The notes under the pieces: generated by a model
The model's input: the letters and a program-made list of their open reading frames with translations, nothing else
The model's database searches: none
What the model was told of the DNA's origin: nothing
Assembly: GCF_017815515.1 (NCBI RefSeq)
Contig: NZ_CP072611.1
Span: forward strand, 1,426,001 to 1,490,000
Source: Aureimonas populi
GTDB taxonomy: Bacteria; Pseudomonadota; Alphaproteobacteria; Rhizobiales; Rhizobiaceae
Direction of reading: 5' to 3'
Length of the DNA stretch: 64,000 nt
Shown here: one piece after another, positions 44,214 through 53,981 of the stretch
How the letters are laid out: each line of letters begins with the position of its first letter
How positions within the stretch are numbered: position 1 is the first letter of the stretch
Position numbers and translations under genes: made by a program

Positions 44214-45308
44214 CTATGCAGCGGTGAGATAGGCGGCGTGGAAGTAAATCTCGCCGCTCTCGCCTATAGCGTCCTCTGCCAGCAGTCGGTTGATTCCGGT
44301 GCCGGGATTGGTCGCGCCCCAAAGCCGGATGTGGCCGGCTCCCGGTTCCACGAATCCACCCAGCATCGTCACGGCGCTGCCCATGGTGAGGCGATTGTAC
44401 CACGCCACGCCAATCGGCGCTCGATGGACGAGGCCCGGACGGCAGGCATAGGGAAGGCCGTGGATCGTGAGTGCGCCCTCAATACCGCCACGCGCGCTCC
44501 AGATCAGCCGTGCCCACACCGTTATCAAGCTGCCGATTCGAACGAATCGGCCTTCGGCCTGTACATAGGTCGGGTTCCCCGCCACGGTGCCGCCGCGCAG
44601 GGAGGGGGTGAACACGCCTTCCTCGTAATGGGCGAGGCGGGAGGGGCCGCCGAAGTCGATGCCCTGCGGCGCGGTGAGGGCGCCCGTGGCCGGGTCGGCC
44701 CGCAGCGCCTCGCGCCAGGCCGCGCCGTCGGGGCTCACCTTCACCGAGAAGGCGTCTTCGCCCGCAAGGCCGAATTCGGCGCGGCCCGAAAAGCCCGTCT
44801 GGAAGACGAGGCTGGCCGTATCGGCCGGCGCCGCCTTGTTCACCACCATACGGTGGTCGCCGCCCGCATGGCTGAACAGGCTGGCGGGGGAGGCGACGCT
44901 CAGGCGGTTCACCGCGTCGGGCGCCGCGCCCACGCCCCATTGCGCCACCTCCTGCCCCGCCGTGCCCGCGACGGGCCGGAAGCCCTGCCCGTCATGGACG
45001 TGGAGGGTGGCCTCGTCCCCGGCATGCAACGTCCAGCCGGCGGCCGGCTCCAGGAAGGTCCAGGCGCCGTCCACGAAGGAGGCGATCCGCCCGTCCTGCC
45101 CCGCAAAGGCCCCCGTCGCGCCCTCCGCCACGAGATGGCGCTCGCCCTCGGCCGGCGCGGCGGGCGGTTCGGCCCGGCCGGCGCGCGTGGGGACGCTGAT
45201 GTGCAGCATCTGGTCGAGAAGCCGCAGCGCCTCGTTGTGCGTCACGTGCTTCTGGGCCTGCGCGGGCATGAGGTAGGGCAGGGAGAGATGGTGTGTGGTC
45301 TGGCTCAA
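44214..45308 (-). CDS. DUF2793 domain protein (phage/tail-like)
   Basis: A 364-residue protein. The N-terminal region (LSLPYLMPAQAQKHVTHNEALRLLDQMLHISV) is the signature of DUF2793, found in phage- and GTA-like tail proteins of alphaproteobacteria. The middle (about 60-245) repeats short beta-rich units (AGQDGRIASFVDGAWTFLEPAAGWTLHAGDEATLHVHDG). A C-terminal part of about 115 residues could be a receptor-binding tip. It is convergent with the large transferase gene (7 bp apart) and interrupts the pse/capsule gene run. No other phage genes are near. Its role here is unknown; it may bind the surface glycan. Confidence 0.7.
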   Translation of the reverse strand: MSQTTHHLSLPYLMPAQAQKHVTHNEALRLLDQMLHISVPTRAGRAEPPAAPAEGERHLVAEGATGAFAGQDGRIASFVDGAWTFLEPAAGWTLHAGDEATLHVHDGQGFRPVAGTAGQEVAQWGVGAAPDAVNRLSVASPASLFSHAGGDHRMVVNKAAPADTASLVFQTGFSGRAEFGLAGEDAFSVKVSPDGAAWREALRADPATGALTAPQGIDFGGPSRLAHYEEGVFTPSLRGGTVAGNPTYVQAEGRFVRIGSLITVWARLIWSARGGIEGALTIHGLPYACRPGLVHRAPIGVAWYNRLTMGSAVTMLGGFVEPGAGHIRLWGATNPGTGINRLLAEDAIGESGEIYFHAAYLTAA

Positions 45309-45384
45309 CGCGGCCTCCTGTCGAATCCGTGAAGGCCATGATGAGGCGGCGGCCGGGCAGGGGGAGAAGTTCTTGCCTGCCTAA

Positions 45385-46488
<1,104 letters not shown>

Positions 46489-46618
46489 AGGCGTGACACT
46501 GCGGCGCGGCCGGCACGGCGCCTTCTCCCGTCCGGGGCGGCGCTCCTTCGAGTGCGTTGCCATCAAGATGCCTTTCCAGCGTGTTTGGAGCGCGGGCATC
46601 GCCTCGGAGCATGCGTGA

Positions 46619-47896
46619 ATGAGTGGGCCAGCCGGTGAAAAGGCAAATCAGAAGCAGCCGGGCCTGACGCTCGGGGAGCGGCTGCTCGGCGAGGGGCCGT
46701 CCTCTCGCGGCCAGGTCGTCTCCCTGCCGCTGAACGCGGCGCAGCGCCTGGGCGAGCGGCTCAAGGCGCGCCGCCGCCGCCGCTCCCTCGGCCTCAACCT
46801 CTTCCTGGCGATCGTGGCCGTGCCCACGCTCGTCATCGCGCTCTATTACGGCTTCGTGGCCTCCGACCAGTACCAGTCCGAATCGCGCTTTGCGGTGCGC
46901 GGCACGGAAACCTCCCCGCTCGCCGACCTCGGCCTCTCGGCCCTGCCGGGCACGACGACGCAGGCCTCGGACGCCTATATCGTCAACGAATATATCCGCT
47001 CGGTCCAGCTCCTGCGCGACCTGATCGACGATCACGGCATCGACCTGCGCCAGTTCTACGGCTCGCCCGATATCGACGCCTTCTACCGCATAGACCCTTC
47101 CATGCCGCTGGAGCGGTTCGTCTCGTACTGGAACCGGGTGAGCGAGAGCGAGTACAACTCGACCACCTCGATCACGACCTTCCAGGTCCGCGCCTTCTCG
47201 CGCGAGGACGCGCAGACGATCTCCTCGGCGGTGCTGGCGGCCGCTGCCAAGCTCGTGAACCAGCTTTCCCGGGAAGCGCGCGACCAGCTCATCCGTACGG
47301 CCGAGGCGGAGGTCCTGCGCACCGAGCGGAGGCTGGCCGGCGCGCGCTCCACACTCACCGCTTTCCGCAACCGCGAGCAGTCGCTCGATCCGCAGCTTCG
47401 CGCCAGCAGCAACGAGGCGCTCGTCCAGCAATTGCAGGGCGAGCTGGCCGATCTGAACACGCGCCGCGCCGCCCTGCGCTCCACCATCTCGGGCGAGAGC
47501 CCCTCCCTGCGCGTGATCGACCGGCAGATCGCGGCCGTCGAGGAGGAGCTGCAACGCCAGCGCAGCGCCGTGGGCAGCGGCACGGAAGCCGCCAGCCTCA
47601 CCGCGCAGCCGAGCAACCGGAATCTCGCCATGGTGCTGAACGACTACAGCGCGCTGGTGCTGGAGGAGGAGTTCGCGCAGAAGGCCTACATGGCCGCCTT
47701 GTCGGCGCTGGAAACCTCGCAGGCCGAGGCGCGCAAGCAGGAGCGCTACTTCGCCACCGTGGTGCGCCCCACCGACCCCGCCGTGCCGCTCTACCCCTCC
47801 AGCCTGCGCAACACCATGCTCGCCTTCGCGGTGCTCGTGCTGCTCTGGCTTCTGTCCTACTTCGTCATGCAGAGCGTGCGCGACCATGCCGTCTAG
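46619..47896 (+). CDS. kpsE: Capsule polysaccharide export inner-membrane protein KpsE (BexC/CtrB family)
   Basis: A 425-residue inner-membrane, periplasm-spanning protein of the PCP-3 class. Helix 1 lies at about 58-78 (LNLFLAIVAVPTLVIALYYGFVA), after a basic cytosolic N-tail. A large periplasmic region with coiled coil (about 215-330, rich in Arg/Glu/Leu) follows, and a C-terminal helix lies at 398-418. YQSESRFAVRG after helix 1 is the family signature. It links the KpsMT transporter to the outer-membrane export channel. First export gene, followed by kpsM and kpsT. Confidence 0.9.
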   Translation: MSGPAGEKANQKQPGLTLGERLLGEGPSSRGQVVSLPLNAAQRLGERLKARRRRRSLGLNLFLAIVAVPTLVIALYYGFVASDQYQSESRFAVRGTETSPLADLGLSALPGTTTQASDAYIVNEYIRSVQLLRDLIDDHGIDLRQFYGSPDIDAFYRIDPSMPLERFVSYWNRVSESEYNSTTSITTFQVRAFSREDAQTISSAVLAAAAKLVNQLSREARDQLIRTAEAEVLRTERRLAGARSTLTAFRNREQSLDPQLRASSNEALVQQLQGELADLNTRRAALRSTISGESPSLRVIDRQIAAVEEELQRQRSAVGSGTEAASLTAQPSNRNLAMVLNDYSALVLEEEFAQKAYMAALSALETSQAEARKQERYFATVVRPTDPAVPLYPSSLRNTMLAFAVLVLLWLLSYFVMQSVRDHAV

Positions 47897-47950
47897 GGGC
47901 GCCAGTCCGGTTGAGCCGGACCGCGGGGCCCGCCAGCCCGCCCCGGTGCC

Positions 47951-48766
47951 ATGCTCGCTCCGGTAACCGCACCGGCGCGGGGTCCCCTCGCGCTGTTCGG
48001 CGAACAACTGCGCATCTCCTCGCGCGTGGTGACGGCGGTGGTGCTGCGCGAGACCAAGACGCGCTTCGGCAAGAGCCGCCTCGGCTATCTCCTCGCCATC
48101 ATCGAGCCGCTGGCCTTCGTGGGGATCTTCATCGGCCTTCGCGCCCTGATCGGGCGCCACGTCCCCTTCGGGGAAAGCCTGGTGCTGTTCTTCCTGACCG
48201 GCCTTCTCGTCTTCCGCATCTTCCTCGCCATCTCGGGGCGGGTCGCCAGCGGCATCAGCGGCAACAAGGCGCTGCTCGCCTATCCGCCGGTGAAGGTCAA
48301 CGACATCCTCTTCGCGCGCCTCCTGTTGGAGATGCTGACGATGTATGTCGTCTTCGCGCTGTGCTTCGGGGCCCTGGCCTTCGTCAGCGACCGGGCGGTC
48401 ATCGTCCATCCGGTCGTCATGGCGGAAGCGCTGGCGGCGGTCACGTTCCTGTCCTTCGGGCTCGGCGTCCTGAACGCGGTGCTCTCCGTGCTCCTCCCGA
48501 TGTGGACCATGGTGTTCAGCCTCCTGCGCATTCCCCTGCTGCTCGCCTCGGCCGTCTTCTACCTGCCCAGCTCGCTGCCGCACTGGGTGCAGGAAATCCT
48601 GTGGTGGAATCCGCTCCTGCACTGCGTGGAGTGGATGCGCAGCGGGACCTATCTGGTCTACGACCCGCTTCTGGACAAATGGTACCCGCTCCTGGTCGGG
48701 CTCGTCATGCTCGTGGCGGGCTTTGCGCTGGAGCGCCTCTACCGCTATCGCCTCCTGGCCGCCTGA
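47951..48766 (+). CDS. kpsM: Capsule polysaccharide ABC transporter permease KpsM
   Basis: A 271-residue ABC-2 type permease with six hydrophobic helices. The N-terminal RETKTRFGKSRLGYLLAIIEPL is the standard KpsM/CtrC amphipathic segment, and LRIPLLLASAVFYLPSSLP and VEWMRSGTYLVYDPLLDKWYPLLVG lie in the C-half. It exports the Kdo-linked polysaccharide across the inner membrane with KpsT. The ATG lies 54 bp after kpsE, and the stop is 3 bp before kpsT. Confidence 0.92.
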   Translation: MLAPVTAPARGPLALFGEQLRISSRVVTAVVLRETKTRFGKSRLGYLLAIIEPLAFVGIFIGLRALIGRHVPFGESLVLFFLTGLLVFRIFLAISGRVASGISGNKALLAYPPVKVNDILFARLLLEMLTMYVVFALCFGALAFVSDRAVIVHPVVMAEALAAVTFLSFGLGVLNAVLSVLLPMWTMVFSLLRIPLLLASAVFYLPSSLPHWVQEILWWNPLLHCVEWMRSGTYLVYDPLLDKWYPLLVGLVMLVAGFALERLYRYRLLAA

Positions 48767-48769
48767 ACC

Positions 48770-49420
48770 ATGATCCGCCTCGTCAATGTGGAGAAGACAT
48801 ATCCGACGCGCACCGGCCCCAAGACCGTCTTCTCGGGGCTGAGCTACGATTTTCCGCGCGGCGAGAACACGGGCATTCTGGGCCCCAATGGCGCGGGCAA
48901 GTCCACCCTGATGCGCCTCCTGTCCGGTGCCGAGCTTCCGGACAGGGGGCGCGTGGAGCGCGGGGCGCAGGTCTCCTGGCCCCTCGGCTTCGCCGGCGGG
49001 CTCCACGGCTCGCTCACGGGCCGGGAGAACGTCGCCTTCGTCTCGCGGCTCTACGGCAAGGACTACGGCGAGATCCTCGACTTCGTGGAGGATTTCGCCG
49101 AGATCGGCCGCAACATGGCCAACGAGGTGAAGACCTATTCCTCGGGCATGAAGGCGCGCGTCGCCTTCGGCCTCTCCATGGCGATCAATTTCGACTACTA
49201 CCTGATCGATGAAGTGATCGCGGTGGGCGACGCCAGCTTCAAGCGCAAGTGCCGACAGGTGCTGGACGACAGGCTGGGCTCGGCCACGGTGATCCTCGTT
49301 TCCCACTCCGCCGGGCTCCTGCGGGAATTCTGCGAGACGGGCTGCGTCCTGGAAGGGGGGCGGCTTCGGCGCTTTAACCGTATCGAAGACGCCTTCTCCT
49401 ACTATGAGCGGACGTCCTGA
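48770..49420 (+). CDS. kpsT: Capsule polysaccharide ABC transporter ATPase KpsT
   Basis: A 216-residue ATPase of the capsule export transporter with Walker A GPNGAGKST (near residue 40), signature YSSGMKARVAFGLS, Walker B YYLIDEVIAVGD and switch His in LVSHSAG. The short length without a C-terminal carbohydrate-binding extension is typical of KpsT, in contrast to Wzt. Couples ATP hydrolysis to export by KpsM. Confidence 0.93.
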   Translation: MIRLVNVEKTYPTRTGPKTVFSGLSYDFPRGENTGILGPNGAGKSTLMRLLSGAELPDRGRVERGAQVSWPLGFAGGLHGSLTGRENVAFVSRLYGKDYGEILDFVEDFAEIGRNMANEVKTYSSGMKARVAFGLSMAINFDYYLIDEVIAVGDASFKRKCRQVLDDRLGSATVILVSHSAGLLREFCETGCVLEGGRLRRFNRIEDAFSYYERTS

Positions 49421-49537
49421 CGGGTTGCGGCTCTTGGCCGCCAGCCGTATACGAGGCCGCGCGCATCTCCATGATCGCGCGGAAGAATTGCCAGGGCGGC
49501 GCGGCCGGCCGGGGCCCTGGCGGAATGGGGGAAGGCC

Positions 49538-50890
49538 GTGACGAATTCAAGCAATGTGGTGGCCCTGCCCGTGGCGGGTGGAGGCGCGACTGAGGCCGGG
49601 CGCGTTCCTCGCGTCCTCCTGCTGCAGGGGCCCGTCGGGCCGTTCTTCCGCAAGTTGCAGGACGCTCTCAACGAGGGCGGCTTCGATGCCTGGCGCGTGA
49701 CCTTCAATGCCGGCGACCGGTTCTTCGCGCGCGGCCACAAGACGGTGAATTACGGCGAGCGCCCCTCGCGCTATGCGAGCTGGCTGCGGGCTCTCCTGGT
49801 GGATGGCGGCTTCTCCATGGTCGTCCTCTTCGGGTGCGCCCGGCCCATCCACGAGATCGCGCGCAATGTCTGCCGCAAGCTGTCGATCCCGGTCCTGTCG
49901 CTGGAGGAGGGATATTTCCGCCCCGGCTTCGTGACCATGGAGGAGGGCGGCAATTGCGCGGCCTCGCCCATCGCCGGCCGCCTGCCGTCGGAGGACGGCC
50001 AAGGCTGGACCGAGCCGGTGCGCTCGGACAGTCCGCGCTCCTCCTTCGCGCAGATGGGCCGCTACGCGGCCGTCTACTACCTCGTGCACGGCCTGTTATC
50101 GAGGCGGGCCGAGCGGCGGTTCTTCCACAAGCGCGAGCGCCTGAACCTCATGCAGGAAGCGCATTGCTGGGCTCGCAGCGCCTTCCGCAAATATGCCGAT
50201 CTGCCGCGCAACTCCGCCTGCATGGAGCGGCTGCTGGAGCGCCATGACGGGCAGTTCTACCTCGTCCCCCTGCAGGTGCCGGACGACGGGCAGCTTCATC
50301 TGCGCTTCGGCCTGGGCTGGAGCAACACCAGCGTCATCGAGCGGCTGGTGGCCTCCTTCGCCCGCCGCGCGCCACGCGCCACCCGGCTCGTCTTCAAGGT
50401 CCATCCCATCGATCGCGGCCATTTCGACTATGTGGGCCATGTCCAGGCCATCGCCGAGCTGCACGGCGTGTCCGGCAGGGTGGATGTCCTCTCCTCCGGT
50501 TCGGTCGGGCTCATGGCCCGCCATTGCCGCGGGATGATCACGATCAACAGCAGCTCCGGCTTCTCGGCGCTCCACCACGGGCGCCCGCTGGGGGTGCTCG
50601 GCCGTGCGATCTACGGGCATGAGCAACTCGTCAGCCTGCTCGGCGACGATACGGATATCGACCGCTTCTGGACCGAGGCGCGCGCCGCGCCCGCGGCGCT
50701 GCGCCAGGAGTATCTTGGCTGGCTGCGCGCACGCTCGCTGAAGCCCGGCGACTTCTATCTCGCCGAGGAGTTCGCCGTCACCGCTCAGGCCGTCACGGAC
50801 TGGTGCGCGGCGCAGGCGAAATCCCCTTCGCGCACGGCGTACCCCCCCGTCGTCGCCTTCCCTGCCGACGCCTCCCTCGCGGCGGGGTGA
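49538..50890 (+). CDS. kpsS: KpsS-like capsule beta-Kdo linker transferase
   Basis: A 450-residue cytosolic transferase of the capsule synthesis KpsS/RkpJ group. The N-terminal VLLLQGPVGPFFRKLQDALNEGG, the FNAGDR and VPVLSLEEGYFRPGFVTMEE-like segments, VFKVHPIDRGH and TINSSSGFSALHHGRPLGVLG fit KpsS, which places the first Kdo on the lipid acceptor. GTG 49538 follows GGGGGAAGG. With the KpsC protein encoded on the other strand it should build the poly-Kdo linker on which the polysaccharide grows. Confidence 0.87.
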   Translation: MTNSSNVVALPVAGGGATEAGRVPRVLLLQGPVGPFFRKLQDALNEGGFDAWRVTFNAGDRFFARGHKTVNYGERPSRYASWLRALLVDGGFSMVVLFGCARPIHEIARNVCRKLSIPVLSLEEGYFRPGFVTMEEGGNCAASPIAGRLPSEDGQGWTEPVRSDSPRSSFAQMGRYAAVYYLVHGLLSRRAERRFFHKRERLNLMQEAHCWARSAFRKYADLPRNSACMERLLERHDGQFYLVPLQVPDDGQLHLRFGLGWSNTSVIERLVASFARRAPRATRLVFKVHPIDRGHFDYVGHVQAIAELHGVSGRVDVLSSGSVGLMARHCRGMITINSSSGFSALHHGRPLGVLGRAIYGHEQLVSLLGDDTDIDRFWTEARAAPAALRQEYLGWLRARSLKPGDFYLAEEFAVTAQAVTDWCAAQAKSPSRTAYPPVVAFPADASLAAG

Positions 50891-50900
50891 TAAGCAGGCC

Positions 50901-51947
50901 GTGGCCGATATCGTCCTGACGACCTATCCGGCCGAGAGATCGCGCAATGTGGGCGACGCGCTGATCACCCATTCGATGATCGAGCTCGTCCGTGCCCGCG
51001 TCCCGGCCTTCGAGCCGGTGGTGATGTTTCGCGAGACGCCGCTGGACGAACTGCCCCGGGAGACGCGGCACCGCGTCTTCGCGCCGGGTTTCTCGGTGGC
51101 GAACGGCACCTATCCCGCGCTGTTCCCGCTCTTCACCGATCTCGACCGCATGGAGCGGTTCTGGCCCGTCGGCTGCTCCTTCCAGGCCAATCTGCCGGAA
51201 AGGGCGTCCTTCGAAACGCCTTACGGCAAGGACACGCTGGCCTTCCTGAAACGGATGGCGGAGCGCTTCGGGCCGTTTCCCTGCCGCGACCAGTTGATCG
51301 TGGATCGGCTGGAGCGCAGCGGCGTGCCGGCCTTCTATCTCGGCGATCTGGCCCTCTTCGACGAAAAGCGCATCGGCACCGCGCTGCGCGTGCCCCCGCC
51401 CGTGGGCACGCTGGTCATCACGCTCCAGCACCATGTGCGCTATCTGGAGCAGATCGTGGATCTGGCCAAGCGCGTGCGGGCCCGATACCCTGAATGGCGT
51501 CGCCTCGTCTCGATGCATGCGGTGCCCAACCCCATGAACCGGGTGCTCGCCGCGCGCATGGCCGAACTCGGCTACGAGCTGCTGGAGGTCCATGGCGAGG
51601 TCGCCAAGCTCGATCTCTACGAGACCGTCGATCTGCATGTCGGCTATCGCCTGCACGGGCATCTGCATTTCCTGCGCAATCGCAAGCCCTCCATCCTCAT
51701 GGTGGAGGATGCCCGTTCCTACGGCTTCTCGCGCACCCAAGGCACCGCCTTCGGCTGCGTGGACGCCTGGTCGCAGGAGAGCCGGGAGCCCGACGACACG
51801 GCGCCCGAGCGGGCACTTGCCCTTCTGGACGAACAGATGGCGAGCGGCTTTTCCGGCTACGCGCCGCTCCTGGCCTTCATAGACCGCACCCATGCCGAGC
51901 GCGTCTCGCCGTGGTTCGACGCCGTGGCCGAAGTCCTGAACGGCTAA
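50901..51947 (+). CDS. Polysaccharide pyruvyl transferase family protein
   Basis: A 348-residue protein of the PS_pyruv_trans group (CsaB/WcaK-like GT-B fold). It has an N-terminal LTTYPAERSRNVGDALITHSMIELVRAR and the C-terminal DLHVGYRLHGHLHFLRNRKPSILMVEDARSYG, which contains the conserved His/Arg phosphoenolpyruvate site RLHGHLHFL. It would add ketal-linked pyruvate to a sugar of the capsule. GTG 50901 lies 10 bp after the kpsS stop. It is convergent with kpsC (5 bp between stops). Confidence 0.85.
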   Translation: MADIVLTTYPAERSRNVGDALITHSMIELVRARVPAFEPVVMFRETPLDELPRETRHRVFAPGFSVANGTYPALFPLFTDLDRMERFWPVGCSFQANLPERASFETPYGKDTLAFLKRMAERFGPFPCRDQLIVDRLERSGVPAFYLGDLALFDEKRIGTALRVPPPVGTLVITLQHHVRYLEQIVDLAKRVRARYPEWRRLVSMHAVPNPMNRVLAARMAELGYELLEVHGEVAKLDLYETVDLHVGYRLHGHLHFLRNRKPSILMVEDARSYGFSRTQGTAFGCVDAWSQESREPDDTAPERALALLDEQMASGFSGYAPLLAFIDRTHAERVSPWFDAVAEVLNG

Positions 51948-51952
51948 GGGCG

Positions 51953-53977
51953 CTACCGCAGCCTGTCGCGCCAGAGCACGGCCGCGCGGTTGACCGCCTG
52001 CTCCAGGCGTTCGCGCCATCCCGGCACGCGGCCGGAGCCAGCCGCTTCGGCCGCGAGCGCGCGGACGAGCTCCTCGGGCGTGCAGGGCAGGCGGCTGAGC
52101 GGGTGAACGTGGAAGGGGTAGAGGATCAGGGCGCCGGCCACCAGCTCGTCCAGCGAGAGGGCGCGGGTCCGGCGCGGAGCCTCCAGCCGGTCGTCCGTCA
52201 GGCCCCAGCCGGCATAGAAGGGCGTTCCGTGCACGCCCACGGCCCGGCCGCGCAGGAGGGCCTCGAAGCCGGTGAGAGAGGTCATTGTCTCCACCCGGTC
52301 GGCCCAGGCGATCCACTGGTGAACGGACCCGCCCGGTGCCGTCACGTCCTGCCCGCGCGGCGCCGCGCCCCCCGGCCGGCGGCCGGACGCCACGTCCGGA
52401 TGCGGGCGGAACACGATGAAGGCTTGCGGAAAGAGCGCCCGGCAGGCCGCCACCAGCGCCGCATTGGTGGAGACGGAGGGTGAGCCGAGGCGGATGGACC
52501 GATCGGCCTCCACCTGCCCGGGAACGAGGATACGAAGCCGCCCCTCCGCGACGGCGGGGGGCTCGAAGCCCTGACCGACATTGTACTTGGTGACGCCGCC
52601 CGCCACGATCGCCTCCCGCAGGCGGCGGGCGCGGGACAGGATGCGCGGCGTGAAGTCCGTGAGCGACAGGAGCGTTTCCAGCTCGCCCGGCCTGTCGCGT
52701 TCGTAGTGGACGCCGGCCCGGTCGAGCGTGAGGGAGGAGGGCATCACCAGATCGACGCCGAGCCCGGCCGAACGCAGGAAACCGTCCTCCAGGCGCAGGA
52801 ACGGGCCTTCAGCGCTCTCCGGCCCCCAGACGGCGACCTCGCCGCCCTCCGCCCGCGCGCGGCGCAGCGCCGCCGGGTGCGCAAGGGCATGGCGCGGCCG
52901 GCCTTTCGGCCCCACGAGGAAGGGCGCGACCGCGCGGCGCTTCCAGGGCGAGAGCCCTGCCGTGTGGACGCGGCCGCGCAGCCGCGCGCGCTGGTCGCGC
53001 ACCGCGAGCGCCTGGTCGAGCGCGACATCCAGCGACACGCGCCGTCGCGTGTGCAGGTCCAGATAGACGGCGTAATGGGCGTGGAAGGCGACGAAGAGCT
53101 GCGCCAGCGAGGCGGGCTTGAGCGCCGGGTGCTCGAACCGGTCCCGTGTCAGCCCGCGCCCGGCATAGAAGCTTCGGCCGTAGCTGATCACCGGCCGGCC
53201 GGCCATCAGGGCCTCGAAGCCGATCTGACTGGAGATGGTGTAGACCGCGTCCGCCTCCTCCACGAGGCACCAGGGATTGACCGGCCCCGGCACGAGGACG
53301 GGCACGCCGAGCCGCCGGGCGGCCTCCATGAGCGCGCTGCCCTTGCGGGCGGCCGGGTGCGTGCGCACGACGAGCGCGCGCCCGGCCGCCTCGTCCGCGG
53401 CCTCGCGCACGAGGCGCTCGAAACTCGCCGGCCCGGCGCCGGCGCCGGCGATGGAGGCGTCATGCGCGACCTGGTCGACGAGCAGGAGATAAGGCCGCCC
53501 GCCCGCGGGGCTCTCGGCGCCGGCCTGCCCCTGCGGCCAGTTGTTGAACTTGGTGATCCGCTCGGCCCGCATCCGCGCCATTGCCGCCAGCGCCCATTCG
53601 CTCTGCGCCGCCGAGGGTGGCGGGCCATCCACGTGCGCGGCGAAGTCGCTCGGGCGTGCGGTGTCGAAATAGATGCCGGTGCGGTCGAGGACGTAGCTGT
53701 GGGGCGGCTCGCGCAGGCCGGGGTCGTAGCCCTTCAGGAACCCGTCCTCCACGAGCAGGAGGGGCTTGCCTGCCTGCCGGGCGAGGGCGCCGGCGCGGCG
53801 GGCCGATGGCCGGGCACCCCATCCCAGAAACGTCTCGCAGCGGGCCGGGAGGCCGGGCAGGGCAGGCACGGGCACGGCGCCGGTCAACGCCGCCATGTCC
53901 CCGCGCGCGGCCCACAGGCCGAAGGAGGTAAGGCCGACCGTCTCGGCCCCGTCCTTCTCTTGCGGGCCCCGCTGCAT
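51953..53977 (-). CDS. kpsC: Capsule beta-Kdo transferase KpsC (two modules)
   Basis: A 674-residue protein with two homologous KpsC modules. The first has LLLVEDGFLKGYDPG near residue 75, YTISSQIGFEALMAGRPVISYG and SFYAGRGLTRDR. The second has LRLEDGFLRSAGLG near residue 395, ILVPGQVEADRSIRLG, FRPHPDVASGRR, TSLTGFEALLRGRAVGVHG and PFYAGWGLTDDR. In E. coli the two modules add alternating Kdo linkages. The start at 53977 gives the full normal length; the 5' end is only 4 bp after the export lipoprotein stop, so they form one operon. Confidence 0.92.
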   Translation of the reverse strand: MQRGPQEKDGAETVGLTSFGLWAARGDMAALTGAVPVPALPGLPARCETFLGWGARPSARRAGALARQAGKPLLLVEDGFLKGYDPGLREPPHSYVLDRTGIYFDTARPSDFAAHVDGPPPSAAQSEWALAAMARMRAERITKFNNWPQGQAGAESPAGGRPYLLLVDQVAHDASIAGAGAGPASFERLVREAADEAAGRALVVRTHPAARKGSALMEAARRLGVPVLVPGPVNPWCLVEEADAVYTISSQIGFEALMAGRPVISYGRSFYAGRGLTRDRFEHPALKPASLAQLFVAFHAHYAVYLDLHTRRRVSLDVALDQALAVRDQRARLRGRVHTAGLSPWKRRAVAPFLVGPKGRPRHALAHPAALRRARAEGGEVAVWGPESAEGPFLRLEDGFLRSAGLGVDLVMPSSLTLDRAGVHYERDRPGELETLLSLTDFTPRILSRARRLREAIVAGGVTKYNVGQGFEPPAVAEGRLRILVPGQVEADRSIRLGSPSVSTNAALVAACRALFPQAFIVFRPHPDVASGRRPGGAAPRGQDVTAPGGSVHQWIAWADRVETMTSLTGFEALLRGRAVGVHGTPFYAGWGLTDDRLEAPRRTRALSLDELVAGALILYPFHVHPLSRLPCTPEELVRALAAEAAGSGRVPGWRERLEQAVNRAAVLWRDRLR

Positions 53978-53981
53978 GCCT

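Noticed and set aside
44214..45308. A prophage inserted in the capsule locus
   Set aside because: Only one phage-type gene is present, with no integrase, attachment repeats or structural genes around it.
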